From NCBI RefSeq assembly GCF_011808225.1, contig NZ_SOYS01000001.1, positions 634,517 through 698,516 on the forward strand: a stretch of DNA of 64,000 nucleotides, written 5' to 3'. This stretch comes from Cedecea colo. GTDB taxonomy: Bacteria; Pseudomonadota; Gammaproteobacteria; Enterobacterales; Enterobacteriaceae. A program made the position numbers and the translations under genes. The notes beneath the pieces were generated by a model. That model searched no databases, was not told the DNA's origin, and saw only the letters and a program-made list of their open reading frames with translations. Each line of letters starts with the position of its first letter. Within the stretch, counting starts at the first letter, position 1. Below, one piece after another: positions 26,401-33,378 of the stretch.

Positions 26401-26920
26401 TTCCGACGCTGTGGCCCGCGGTTCCCGATCGGGGCGTCAGGTCTTTACGTCGCTGACCTCGGGTTATGAATTTCGTGCGCCCGACAGCCTGGTTTCACCC
26501 TACGGCCGTCTGCAGTACACCCGCACGTGGCTGGCGGGATTCAGCGAGTCGGGAGCCGGTGCGTACAGTCTTGCCTACGCACCACAGGCGGTTGCGCAGG
26601 TCGTGACGTCCGCCGGACTGCGTGGCGAACGCACTGTGCCGGCCCGCTGGGGCGTTTTGCGCCTGCAGGGGCGCATTGAGTATGCGCAGACGCTCAGCGA
26701 CACCGGCACCGCGCGGGTCGGTTATGCGGATACCGCTGACGACACCTGGCGCGTGGCGCTGACGGAGGCGAGCCGGCAGGCGATGACGGTCGGCACCGGC
26801 ATTGATTTTCTTCTGCCGTACAACATCACACCGGGCATTGCCTATCAGGGCACGCTGGGGCTGGACGCCCGGCGTACCCGCGAACAGATGGTGATGATCC
26901 GGGTCAATATCGGTTTGTGA
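23441..26920 (+). CDS. Ig-repeat autotransporter (type Va-like outer membrane adhesin)
   Basis: A 1159-residue protein. A signal peptide (about 1-29, VFCSVPAAFA-like cleavage region) precedes a conserved beta-rich N-domain, then a cadherin-like beta-sandwich (about 150-250, SGLSLSSGTLSPSFSAS), two copies of a paired module (about 250-600: Gly/Ser-rich AHGS..YTPAAGYSGSDSF domain plus putative-Ig domain with PAGITLDATTGTLSGTP), further Ig domains to about 780, a helical linker (AQNFSRAQLRNFSDRLEQL) and a C-terminal autotransporter beta-barrel (about 880-1159, ending MVMIRVNIGL). The passenger should be exposed outside the cell as an adhesin-like stalk. No protease or lipase signature is seen in the passenger. 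GC content is much higher than in the HNH gene downstream. The MACPF gene follows immediately. Confidence 0.82.
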   Translation: MGCANFFGRITVGLTTAFVIFCSVPAAFALSSGCAAVNALSGSSSLSFSPNSYPASDFAAGDALTLSFTDSGAAYGGNASIADSVSIARYNLSSFQTYNAADDATSSNAQTVTITVPSGSLEANGVALRAKTSNGQISNLVFNCTSASVASGDATLSGLSLSSGTLSPSFSASTSSYSASVASSVSSVTVTPVVTESHATVTVDGTAVTSGSASQTVSLASGSTTSISVVVTAQDGTTRAYTLSVTRAEAVPVSSGSTATVAANSTNNVISLSLSGGAATSVTLVSTPAHGSAVISGTTVIYTPAAGYSGSDSFIWNASNSGGTSADATVSLTVTPPVLAITPASGALTAATVGSAWSQSLTVSGGTSPWTWSVTALPAGITLDATTGTLSGTPSAAGSYSFQVTATDANGATGSASYTLVVSAASPVASDSTATVVANSSNNPVTLSLSGGTASSVSIVSPPAHGSLAVSGVTVSYTPATGYAGSDGFTYTATNGSGTSASARVSLTVTPVLLTLSPGSGALPAATAGSSWSQTLGASGGSAPYTFSATTLPAGLTLNTATGVLAGTPSAAGSYSFQVTAADSQGSSGTASYSLAVSAAAPAALQLQPAGGALPEGKAGQAYSQALSVTGGTAPYRWQLSGALPRGLTFTDGELSGTPLVSGRSTFSVLVTDATGKALQAAYSLETGAEAPSAADHAATVAAGQSVTVSLTGGATGGPFTGARLQEQPDSSLGKAAVQASGADYQLLFTAAAQASGTLTLRYVLTSAAGSTSPARVTLTITARPDPSKDADVIGLVSAQYQAAQNFSRAQLRNFSDRLEQLHRGDDLPSDMTGVHFSMPSSGPERDADRNMWTTAWQQKKSGLNDLQGRPDAPELPFAAGQQARRLSYWTGGYVDFGGDKADGVRFSHTTVGVTTGADFRFTGTFTGGAGIGFGRDVSDIGDNGTRTNGRALSAALYGSYHPGSFFVDGLLGHGSLNFDSRRAVTDSDAVARGSRSGRQVFTSLTSGYEFRAPDSLVSPYGRLQYTRTWLAGFSESGAGAYSLAYAPQAVAQVVTSAGLRGERTVPARWGVLRLQGRIEYAQTLSDTGTARVGYADTADDTWRVALTEASRQAMTVGTGIDFLLPYNITPGIAYQGTLGLDARRTREQMVMIRVNIGL
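24191..25247 (+). repeat. tandem duplicated coding module in the autotransporter
   Basis: Two head-to-tail units of about 525-530 bp (approximately 24191-24714 and 24715-25247) encode the same domain pair with clear DNA similarity. Shared segments include GSYSFQVTA and TPSAAG. Recombination between units could change stalk length. Edges are approximate. Confidence 0.6.
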
Positions 26921-26991
26921 CGACCGGACAAGCAGGCTCCCACCGGTCCTGCATCACGCAATTTCATCACTTCCAGAGGGAGTTCAGTAAG

Positions 26992-29979
26992 ATGGTGCCG
27001 GAAAAAGACAGCAATGACGGAGAAAACCGTAAGCCAGATATTACCGCTTATATTCCGCATAAAGACAGTAATGGCAGAACTCCAGAGGAGAGGCTGGCCA
27101 GATTACAAAACAGTGATGAGATGATAAGGCTCAGTAAAGCGGAGAGAGACGCGGAAGAACGCAAAAAGGCTGACGAAAGAGAGACTGCCGACAGGCGATC
27201 CGCGCTACTGAATGCTGTCCGGGTCAGTACGCCAGATCTGAGTACGAAACTGTTTGAGGAAATGAAGGAGCTGGCCTCACGAGACAGAAATTTCTCCAGC
27301 CGGGATGCCATTGCCCTGATGAATGCAACGGGCGTGACCCTGAACCCCCTGCACGATTTTTACGACCTGAATACCGCGCAGCGAAATGACCTGCTGGATC
27401 GTATCGGGTTTTACCGGGGGGTGGTCATTGACCAGAACTCGGCGAATACCGTGGAGTCCGGGTTTCGCGAAGTCCTGAAGCGTCCTGACGATCTGTCGCC
27501 CGTGGCTGATGAGGACCGTGAGAGCGTTCCCGCCACGCTGTTTTACCGCCGACCTAACCTCTCAGGTTATTTTGAAAATAACCATACCAGCAATGAATCC
27601 GTCCATCAGATGCAGAAAAACGGGGTGACCAATCTCAGCTTATCGCTGAATGTCGCGATGGGTGCGATTAAAAGCGCTGCGGTTGGATCCGAGTACGGAT
27701 CGGCGAGCCAGAGTCGTGTCACCAGCGGGGGAATAAACAGGACGCAGTACACGACGGCCAGTTTTTATCTGCCCATGATCGAATTATCCTTCGATGATTC
27801 AGAAGTGTGTGCCAGCCACGCATTTATCAGGGCCTGCCGGGCCGCCCTGAGAATGTCTGTTCCAGACTCATCGGAGTCGGCCAAAGACGAGGTGCTGACA
27901 GGAACAGACGCAGACCTGATGGATCGGAAGGCCGACGAGGCGTTGGAAGCTCGGTTCAGACGGCTGAAAAAGGTTCTCGATACGTTCGGTCATTTTGTGC
28001 CGGTAAATACCCGGGTGGGGGGGCGCCTGTATGCGACCGAGGAGAAGCAGCTTACGACGGAAGAACAGACCACCGACCTGACCGAGCGTTTTGCGGTAGC
28101 TGTCAAAGCCAGTTTCTCTCACCCGGTTGCCAGCGGCGACGCGGGTTTCAAATATGAAAAGTCTGCCCAGATGTCCGCCTCAGATGAAACGGCAATGGAA
28201 GCTCAGCGCATTATTTTTCAGGCGGTCGGAGGGGAGGGCTCTACGGTTCAGAATGCCAGCCTGTGGGCGGATTCTCTGGCGGATTATCGCCGCTGGTCTG
28301 CCATTCAGCGTGAAAATTTAGTACCCACCGTCAGCCTGCTGCCGGATGCGCTCAGAGATGAGGCATGGAGCGTGCTTGAAAAATTTTCGCGCGCCAGTGA
28401 TAAACGTTCTCTGCTGAATGAAGAGGATGCCTCGTTTTTATTCTTTGGAGAATATGCAAAAAGAGCGGGTTCAAAAGCGCGGGAGATTTATTTTGGTATT
28501 CAGAGTCTTGCCAAGCCAGCCGCGGTATCGCTGGGGCTGACTCCCCCGCGGCAGGGGGATGCAGCCCTGCTGTCTCACCCTTCCCTCAGTCAGGTGCAGA
28601 TGTGGCATCTGACAGCAGAAGGGCAAATCATCAGCTACCTCAAGGTAAAACCCGGGGCGACAGGCCGGCGAGAAGATATTGCTTTTGCCCTAACCGCCGG
28701 CCCGTTAAAGAAAGATTCAGGCTATGAAGTCCTGGTAAAAAAAGCAGGCTCCTCACCCCTTCAGCAGTGGCAATGCACAGAAGCGGGTGAGATTATCAAT
28801 ACCGCTTTATCGGATACTGAAAACCGGTTTGTTCTGACGGCAGACAGCAGTGAAAAACTGATCCTGACAAAACAGAAGCCGGGGTCGGATCTGACGCAAC
28901 TGTGGACCCTGCAGGAGTTCTCGGAAAAAGAGGTCACTGCCGCCAGGCCGCCGGTTATCGCTGAAAGCAGGGTCCGGTTTACAGGTAGGGACAAGATGCT
29001 GGCGCTATCAGTTCTGGAGGGGGCAAACCAGAAAGAGCTGATAGACGGGAAACGTTATACTGTCTGTGGGCAACCCTACAGAGGTGAGCTGCATCAGCTG
29101 TGGCAAAAAGACGCAGTGGGAAATATTATCTCCTGTCTGAAAACTGCAACAGGAAAGGATATCTATCTGTCTTCGACGGATATTGCCGAGTCCCCTTATC
29201 TTACCGCCACGACATATGATGCGTTGCTGACCCAGCGCTGGAAAAATGATGTCAACCATCATCTGATGCCTGCGAGCGGGCCGCTTGCAGACAAGATGAT
29301 GTCACTGAGCCTTCCGTTTGACCAAAGCCAGCCCGTGTTCCTTTCCGAACAGAAACCTGATACCCATACCGCGTGGGAAATAGAGGAAATTTCAGAAAAC
29401 CAGGTCGTCAGTGACGCGGGATATTACATGCTGACCGGTCAGGCATTTGCAGGGAAAGAGGAAGTGTTCACGGTGGACTCAAGGGAGTTGGTCATTAACG
29501 GGTACATACGTGAAATCAGCCTCTACGCTGTAGATCGGAAAATGTTTAACGTGGGAGGATTGGGGTTTGGCGAGGGCTGGGCCTTACAGATGCGGTTAAA
29601 AACGCAGAGGGCGGCCGGAGGGGAAGAAAATATTCAACACCTGGGCGCCCCCGACAACGATAATCAGCTGTTTAAGGACCTGTCACCGGTGTACGTTGAG
29701 ACCGCCATGGTTTACCTGCCCGACTGGCCCATATACTCGCTGCGCCTGTCCATCCGCCCGGGCGTGAAAAACGTCCTCTGCTTTGAATATAAATCGCGGA
29801 AAGAAAGCGACTGGATCGGTGCACACTCCGATACCAGCACCCTCAGACTGTGGAAGCCGGGCTATGTGTCGGTAGGCAAAGAAATAATGAGGAGCAGTGG
29901 GTCTGCCATCGTCGGTCTTGGACTTGATTATAACGAGACTGAGGCGCGCATTGCGCCAAAGCTGCTGCTGAAGAAATAG
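26992..29979 (+). CDS. MACPF (perforin-like) protein with ricin-type beta-trefoils
   Basis: A 995-residue protein. Residues 1-100 are charged and helical. A MACPF domain covers about 130-510, with the family signature as FGHFVPVNTRVGGRLY (332-347; consensus YGTHY-x6-GG) and the later LWADSLADYRRW and LVPTVSLLPD segments. From about 515 to 800 repeated QxW motifs (QMWHL, QQWQC, TQLWTL, HQLWQK, TQRWKN) indicate two ricin-B-type beta-trefoils, usually sugar-binding. A C-terminal domain of about 190 residues is not recognised. No signal peptide is visible. ATG at 26992 has GAGGGAG nine bases ahead; a GTG at 26917 overlapping the autotransporter stop is the alternative and would couple the two genes. 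Predicted pore-forming toxin. Confidence 0.78.
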   Translation: MVPEKDSNDGENRKPDITAYIPHKDSNGRTPEERLARLQNSDEMIRLSKAERDAEERKKADERETADRRSALLNAVRVSTPDLSTKLFEEMKELASRDRNFSSRDAIALMNATGVTLNPLHDFYDLNTAQRNDLLDRIGFYRGVVIDQNSANTVESGFREVLKRPDDLSPVADEDRESVPATLFYRRPNLSGYFENNHTSNESVHQMQKNGVTNLSLSLNVAMGAIKSAAVGSEYGSASQSRVTSGGINRTQYTTASFYLPMIELSFDDSEVCASHAFIRACRAALRMSVPDSSESAKDEVLTGTDADLMDRKADEALEARFRRLKKVLDTFGHFVPVNTRVGGRLYATEEKQLTTEEQTTDLTERFAVAVKASFSHPVASGDAGFKYEKSAQMSASDETAMEAQRIIFQAVGGEGSTVQNASLWADSLADYRRWSAIQRENLVPTVSLLPDALRDEAWSVLEKFSRASDKRSLLNEEDASFLFFGEYAKRAGSKAREIYFGIQSLAKPAAVSLGLTPPRQGDAALLSHPSLSQVQMWHLTAEGQIISYLKVKPGATGRREDIAFALTAGPLKKDSGYEVLVKKAGSSPLQQWQCTEAGEIINTALSDTENRFVLTADSSEKLILTKQKPGSDLTQLWTLQEFSEKEVTAARPPVIAESRVRFTGRDKMLALSVLEGANQKELIDGKRYTVCGQPYRGELHQLWQKDAVGNIISCLKTATGKDIYLSSTDIAESPYLTATTYDALLTQRWKNDVNHHLMPASGPLADKMMSLSLPFDQSQPVFLSEQKPDTHTAWEIEEISENQVVSDAGYYMLTGQAFAGKEEVFTVDSRELVINGYIREISLYAVDRKMFNVGGLGFGEGWALQMRLKTQRAAGGEENIQHLGAPDNDNQLFKDLSPVYVETAMVYLPDWPIYSLRLSIRPGVKNVLCFEYKSRKESDWIGAHSDTSTLRLWKPGYVSVGKEIMRSSGSAIVGLGLDYNETEARIAPKLLLKK

Positions 29980-29987
29980 TTTCCGTA

Positions 29988-30019
29988 GTGACAGCCCCAG
30001 GGCTGTCACTGACTTTTTC
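29988..30019 (+). terminator. rho-independent terminator after the MACPF gene
   Basis: Perfect stem GTGACAGCCC/GGGCTGTCAC (29988-30009) followed by TGACTTTTTC. It starts 8 bp after the MACPF stop codon and 17 bp before the HNH gene start, so it ends or attenuates the autotransporter-MACPF transcript. Confidence 0.8.
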
Positions 30020-30035
30020 AGTCAAGAGGACACCC

Positions 30036-31682
30036 ATGCGTTTGCTTCTGAATTACCTGTTTAAAATAAATGAATTCAATGAAGACAAAAATCCAAAAAA
30101 AGGGTTTTCTGTTGATGAAAGAAAAGGGTTACTGGAAAAGCTTGCCTTCTTCTATGAAAAGACAGGCGAGGCGCCGGCATGCCCGTACTGCAATAAGCAC
30201 ATTAATTACGAGCATGCCGCTGTCGATCACATTATTCCGTTTAAAACGTATGCACGTTATCTTTTCCTGAAAAATATCAATATGGATATCGATACTTTGC
30301 TGGACAATGGTATATATAATCCAGAAAACTTTTGTCTCTGCTGCAATAGCTGCAACGCATCGAAGGGTAACAAGCTTGACACGGTCAGAATCAATCAGGC
30401 TATAGATAATTTTGAAGCAGCCGGGGCTGATCCGGTAATGTTCAGAAAGTCCCTGAAGATAGTCGAGGATATTCTGAATACACTTCCCGCTTATCAAGCT
30501 ATATATTGCATAAGAGGATTCTACTGGGATCCGCAAAATATCGCAGTCACTCCCGAATCACTGGGGGGGATTCTAAAGAGGGATAAAATCTGGACGTCAT
30601 TTTTTATCGGTGAAAAAGAAGTAAACCTGAATGATGCTGTCATCTGGCTTTCAGAGAAAATAAGCGTCAATCAGGCTACTTCACCACCTTCCGCCTTAAA
30701 CGGCTATCATAAAATTGATGATAAGGAAGCCACTGTCGAATTCGAAAGTATATTACGCTTTACAAAATATCTGGTTAATGAAAGCAAGAATAAATTAACA
30801 AGTATAACTTTGGACTCTGCCATTCTTTCGCATCAAAAATATCTAGGTCCGGTGCAATTCGACAGCCTCAGCCTCGCATCCGTACTTAAAACGGTTGAAC
30901 GTATTCTGATGAATATGCCAAAAGAACAAAAAATAATGAACCAGGAACAGGTTGTGCTAGACGCTGATGCAGGCACAATGCCACCCGAGAACGCATCTTT
31001 ACCCCTGGTAAACCTGGCTGAGGAAGGCGGCGACAAAGATGAAGATGCCGCTGACGAGGAATATATGTATGACTATGATTTAAGAGGTAGAAAAAATAAA
31101 GATATTGCGGATGTGACCCCAGAAAAACCGCTTACCCTCAAAAAAGAAAGCGGTGATGCTCCATATCTGAAAGGGAAAAATCTCCGAAAATTCATTTCAT
31201 CAAAGCAGGTGTTTAAACGTGATAAATTCCTTCTGGTTCATTGCTGTCTTTATTGCCTGGGTTTTTACCCTGCGAGTTCTTTCCAGATAGACCATATAGA
31301 CGCTGAATTGAAAGATGAAGGTTACCATCTGAGTCAGAACCTGCTGGCAGTCTGTCAGGGATGCAATAATAACAAAAGTAAAAAGATACTCACCATGGAT
31401 TTTCTCGATGGACGTATCAGATACAGACAGGCATCGGAAAGAAAAACAGGGCTGGAAAATCTGATAATTCCGAGTTTTACCCATTCTTCCGCCCCGCTGG
31501 AGATAGCTAAAGGCATGCAGGCTTACGTCCTGCGAGAACACATTAAAAATCAAGCAGACGAGGCTGACACAGCGGGCGTCATTGAGAAAATAGGTGTTCT
31601 GTCCAAATCATTAAGCGAGTTCTGGTTGCCGGAAGATTTTAACAAAAACTTTAACAGGTTTAAGCTGAATTTAAAAAATTAG
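30036..31682 (+). CDS. double HNH nuclease-domain protein
   Basis: A 548-residue protein with an HNH domain at each end. The first (about 49-115) has CPYC, AAVDHIIPF (D64-H65) and FCLCCNSCNASKGNK. The second (about 403-450) has CCLYC, FQIDHID and LLAVCQGCNNNKSKK. Both keep the two zinc-binding CxxC pairs and the catalytic DH, so both could cleave DNA. A poorly conserved, partly acidic middle (EEGGDKDEDAADEEY) separates them. ATG at 30036 follows AAGAGGA; the in-frame GTG at 29988 lies in the terminator. GC content is low. Role unknown; phage defence or a toxin role are options. Confidence 0.75.
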   Translation: MRLLLNYLFKINEFNEDKNPKKGFSVDERKGLLEKLAFFYEKTGEAPACPYCNKHINYEHAAVDHIIPFKTYARYLFLKNINMDIDTLLDNGIYNPENFCLCCNSCNASKGNKLDTVRINQAIDNFEAAGADPVMFRKSLKIVEDILNTLPAYQAIYCIRGFYWDPQNIAVTPESLGGILKRDKIWTSFFIGEKEVNLNDAVIWLSEKISVNQATSPPSALNGYHKIDDKEATVEFESILRFTKYLVNESKNKLTSITLDSAILSHQKYLGPVQFDSLSLASVLKTVERILMNMPKEQKIMNQEQVVLDADAGTMPPENASLPLVNLAEEGGDKDEDAADEEYMYDYDLRGRKNKDIADVTPEKPLTLKKESGDAPYLKGKNLRKFISSKQVFKRDKFLLVHCCLYCLGFYPASSFQIDHIDAELKDEGYHLSQNLLAVCQGCNNNKSKKILTMDFLDGRIRYRQASERKTGLENLIIPSFTHSSAPLEIAKGMQAYVLREHIKNQADEADTAGVIEKIGVLSKSLSEFWLPEDFNKNFNRFKLNLKN

Positions 31683-31910
31683 TTCGGGACTGACAGAATC
31701 AGAAATTTGGCTGAGCGAGTGGAATACCCCCCTGAAGATTTTCTGCGTGACCCGGGCAAGCCGGGAAAGAAGATGCTGCTCATTATTTTTCTGGGCCTGC
31801 AGAAGCAAGACCCATACCGTGCGACAGTTCTCATTAGGTGAATATGATTTACCCTCTTACAGAATGTCCAGCAGCCGCTGAGCCGGATTATCAATTTTCA
31901 GTTCATTCAT
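31671..31910 (-). pseudogene. small hypothetical gene broken by a nonsense codon
   Basis: An 80-codon frame begins MNELKIDNPAQRLLDIL, preceded by AGGATATTAAAAG, then meets TAA at codon 18 and continues in the same frame (EGKSYSPNENCRTVWVLLLQ...) to a second stop at 31671. The regular, coding-like continuation suggests a single AAA-to-TAA change. It overlaps the end of the HNH gene on the opposite strand and follows vapC on the same strand. I recognise no family. Confidence 0.45.
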
Positions 31911-31944
31911 TCTTTTAATATCCTGCAATTAATGCCTGGGATTA

Positions 31945-32370
31945 TTATACCCAGTCTTCCAGCGCCAGCCCCGGAACCCGCTCAAATTCCCGCGTATTAT
32001 TGGTCACCAGAATGGCGCCGGCCGCAATCGCATGACCGGCGATCGCCGTGTCGTTCGGGCCTATCGGTGTCCCGGCCTGTCGCAGTGCCACTTTGATGTT
32101 GGTGGTTGCGTCCACCGCGGCACGATCCCACGGCAGGATGGCATCGAGGCGGGCGCAAAACGCGTCAACCAGCGCAATATGACGCGGGGAGGCCTTCGGG
32201 CCGGTGGCGCCGAAACGCATTTCCGCATAGGTAATGGCTGACACCACAATGCGGTGGCTGCGCAGCACTTCCTGCTCCAGGCGCTTTAGCACGGCCTCCG
32301 GCTGCTCACGCATGATGAACGAGCAGATGCAGGTGTCGAGCATGTAAATTCGTTCGCGGGTCTTTTTCAC
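31945..32370 (-). CDS. vapC: VapC-type PIN-domain toxin ribonuclease
   Basis: A 141-residue PIN-domain protein. The acidic active-site residues are seen in YMLDTCICSF, TYAEMRFGA, IGPNDTAIAGHA and LVTNNTREF. VapC toxins of enterobacteria cut initiator tRNA. Its ATG overlaps the vapB stop (ATGA), as usual. All catalytic residues are present, so it is probably functional. Confidence 0.9.
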   Translation of the reverse strand: MKKTRERIYMLDTCICSFIMREQPEAVLKRLEQEVLRSHRIVVSAITYAEMRFGATGPKASPRHIALVDAFCARLDAILPWDRAAVDATTNIKVALRQAGTPIGPNDTAIAGHAIAAGAILVTNNTREFERVPGLALEDWV

Positions 32371-32597
32371 AGGTCAAATCTTCCTTCGTCGCTGACAACG
32401 TCCTCACGCTCTGCCATAAAATCCGCATCGGCTTTCTCCAGTTCCGCAAACGAGCCCCAAGCCGGCCGGACCGGCCGCAGGATGATGCTGTCGCCTTCCC
32501 GGATAATCTCAAGCTCACTGACGCCATCAAAATCCAGATCGCGTGGCAGACGTATGGCGCGGTTATTGCCGTTTTTAAAAATAGATACAGTGCGCAT
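32367..32597 (-). CDS. vapB: VapB-type antitoxin (AbrB/SpoVT-like)
   Basis: A 76-residue antitoxin. An N-terminal swapped-hairpin DNA-binding fold (TVSIFKNGNNRAIRLPRDLD, EIIREGDSIILRP) is followed by a C-terminal tail that wraps the toxin. It should neutralise VapC and repress its own promoter through the palindrome at 32656-32674. The pair may stabilise the element in the chromosome. Confidence 0.9.
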   Translation of the reverse strand: MRTVSIFKNGNNRAIRLPRDLDFDGVSELEIIREGDSIILRPVRPAWGSFAELEKADADFMAEREDVVSDEGRFDL

Positions 32598-32655
32598 GGT
32601 TTTACCTCAAATACTGTGTGTACCGGGGAATGCTTCCCACATGGATATAGTATCA

Positions 32656-32674
32656 GCATATGTTAAGCATATGC
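32656..32674. promoter_or_regulatory. vapBC operator
   Basis: Inverted repeat GCATATG-TTAAG-CATATGC, followed by a further CATATG at 32674-32679. It is 59 bp before the vapB start, a typical autoregulatory position. Confidence 0.6.
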
Positions 32675-32710
32675 ATATGTATATTTAAAACCTATTTTTT
32701 CTCTCTTCTT

Positions 32711-32748
32711 GGGAGCCGCTTGGAAAAAGGAAATTGTCCTACGTTAAG
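32711..32748 (+). repeat. internal Tn3-type end repeat
   Basis: A 38-bp sequence starting GGGAGCCGCTTGGAAAAAGG and ending ACGTTAAG, identical to the left end at 32 of 38 positions and in the same orientation. With the right end it brackets a 275-bp segment resembling a Tn3-derived miniature element. Its outer bases do not show a duplication shared with the right flank. Confidence 0.8.
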
Positions 32749-32825
32749 CGTCTTGAGCTTAACGGTTGATTTCGTTCCATTGAGCGAGAGCCCCTGACTG
32801 TAAGGGATGTACGGAACGATCTGAG

Positions 32826-32886
32826 TGTCCGTTAAAGGTTTTGCTTACTTTCCGACATGGTGTACATAATCGCTCGGTTTAGGACA
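32826..32886. promoter_or_regulatory. possible Tn3-type resolution (res) site
   Basis: Two dyads with TGTC-type outer halves: 32826-32857 (TGTCCG...CCGACA on the plus strand) and 32861-32886 (TGTACA...GGACA). Serine-resolvase subsites are paired repeats of this size. No resolvase gene is present. Pattern-based suggestion only. Confidence 0.3.
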
Positions 32887-32947
32887 CAGAAACGCCGTAG
32901 CCCCGGCGTTCGGGAGACAAATAAAATCACTTTGGCTAAAAAGTAGT

Positions 32948-32985
32948 CTTAGCGTGGTTTATTTTCCGTTTTCCAAGCGGACCCC
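32948..32985 (-). repeat. Tn3-family terminal inverted repeat, right
   Basis: Read on the minus strand it starts GGGGTCCGCTTGGAAAACGG and ends CCACGCTAAG. The first 26 bases equal the left end; TTTAA follows directly outside. Confidence 0.92.
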
Positions 32986-32990
32986 TTTAA
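32986..32990. repeat. target-site duplication, right copy
   Basis: TTTAA, matching 22930-22934. The restored target is CCTGCTTTAAGCAGG, itself a near-perfect palindrome. Confidence 0.9.
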
Positions 32991-33048
32991 GCAGGTTTTC
33001 GGCCATTGGCTGACCCATGCCACCCAGCCCGATAAATCCGATACGCAT
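32986..33048 (-). pseudogene. beta-hydroxyacid dehydrogenase, 5' part of the split gene
   Basis: The first 21 codons (MRIGFIGLGGMGQPMAENLL plus K) carry the Rossmann GxGxxG loop and are preceded by GGGAG. In place the frame reads into the transposon end for a few codons and stops. The rest of the gene is at 22117-22934. Confidence 0.9.
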
Positions 33049-33063
33049 ACTAACTCCCGTTTA

Positions 33064-33297
33064 TTACAAAATGGTGCCGCCTTTAGTCAGGGCCTGGCGG
33101 CGTTCTTCCGCCTCTTCTCTTTGATGCTGGCCTTTGTGCGCAATAGCGTTACGCAGGCGCTGTTGCTGGGTGTAACGATCTTCGCGGCTCAGTTGCGCAT
33201 CGTCACTCAGTTCGATCAGCAGTTCGTTCATATATTCGATGACGTTTTTATTGATGGTTGCGTCTACGCGAGTGATGACGTCGTCCAGATGTGCCAT
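33064..33297 (-). CDS. ydcY: DUF2526 protein YdcY
   Basis: A 77-residue cytosolic protein nearly colinear with E. coli YdcY: the core LSREDRYTQQQRLRNAIAH and the C-terminus LTKGGTIL are the same. Function unknown. It lies 15 bp upstream of the dehydrogenase start on the same strand, so the two were probably cotranscribed before the insertion. In E. coli ydcY is elsewhere, so this is not conserved synteny. Confidence 0.88.
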   Translation of the reverse strand: MAHLDDVITRVDATINKNVIEYMNELLIELSDDAQLSREDRYTQQQRLRNAIAHKGQHQREEAEERRQALTKGGTIL

Positions 33298-33378
33298 GAG
33301 TTTCTCCTTTTGGTGGATGGCGTTTCATTTACCTGGCCCCGGATTAGGGTAGATAAACGCAGCGCCATCCAGCGGGTT

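Larger units (their letters stand above)
22935..32985. mobile_element. transposase-less Tn3-family element carrying autotransporter, MACPF, HNH and vapBC genes
   Basis: A 10,051-bp insertion bounded by 38-bp inverted repeats that start GGGGTCCGCTTGGAAAACGG (26 bases identical, 35 of 38 overall) and end in ACG(T/C)TAAG, the hallmark of Tn3-family ends. A 5-bp duplication flanks it and the disrupted gene is otherwise intact, so insertion is probably recent. No tnpA or tnpR frame is present in either strand. The element would need a transposase supplied by a related transposon elsewhere. A third internal end-like repeat lies at 32711-32748 and a possible resolution site at 32826-32886. Confidence 0.9.

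Noticed and set aside
32711..32985. Independent miniature transposon inserted at the right end
   Set aside because: The bases before 32711 do not duplicate the TTTAA after 32985, so it did not insert at this place as a separate unit.
22935..32985. Prophage or integrative element with integrase
   Set aside because: No integrase, phage structural genes or tRNA attachment site; the ends are those of a Tn3-family transposon.
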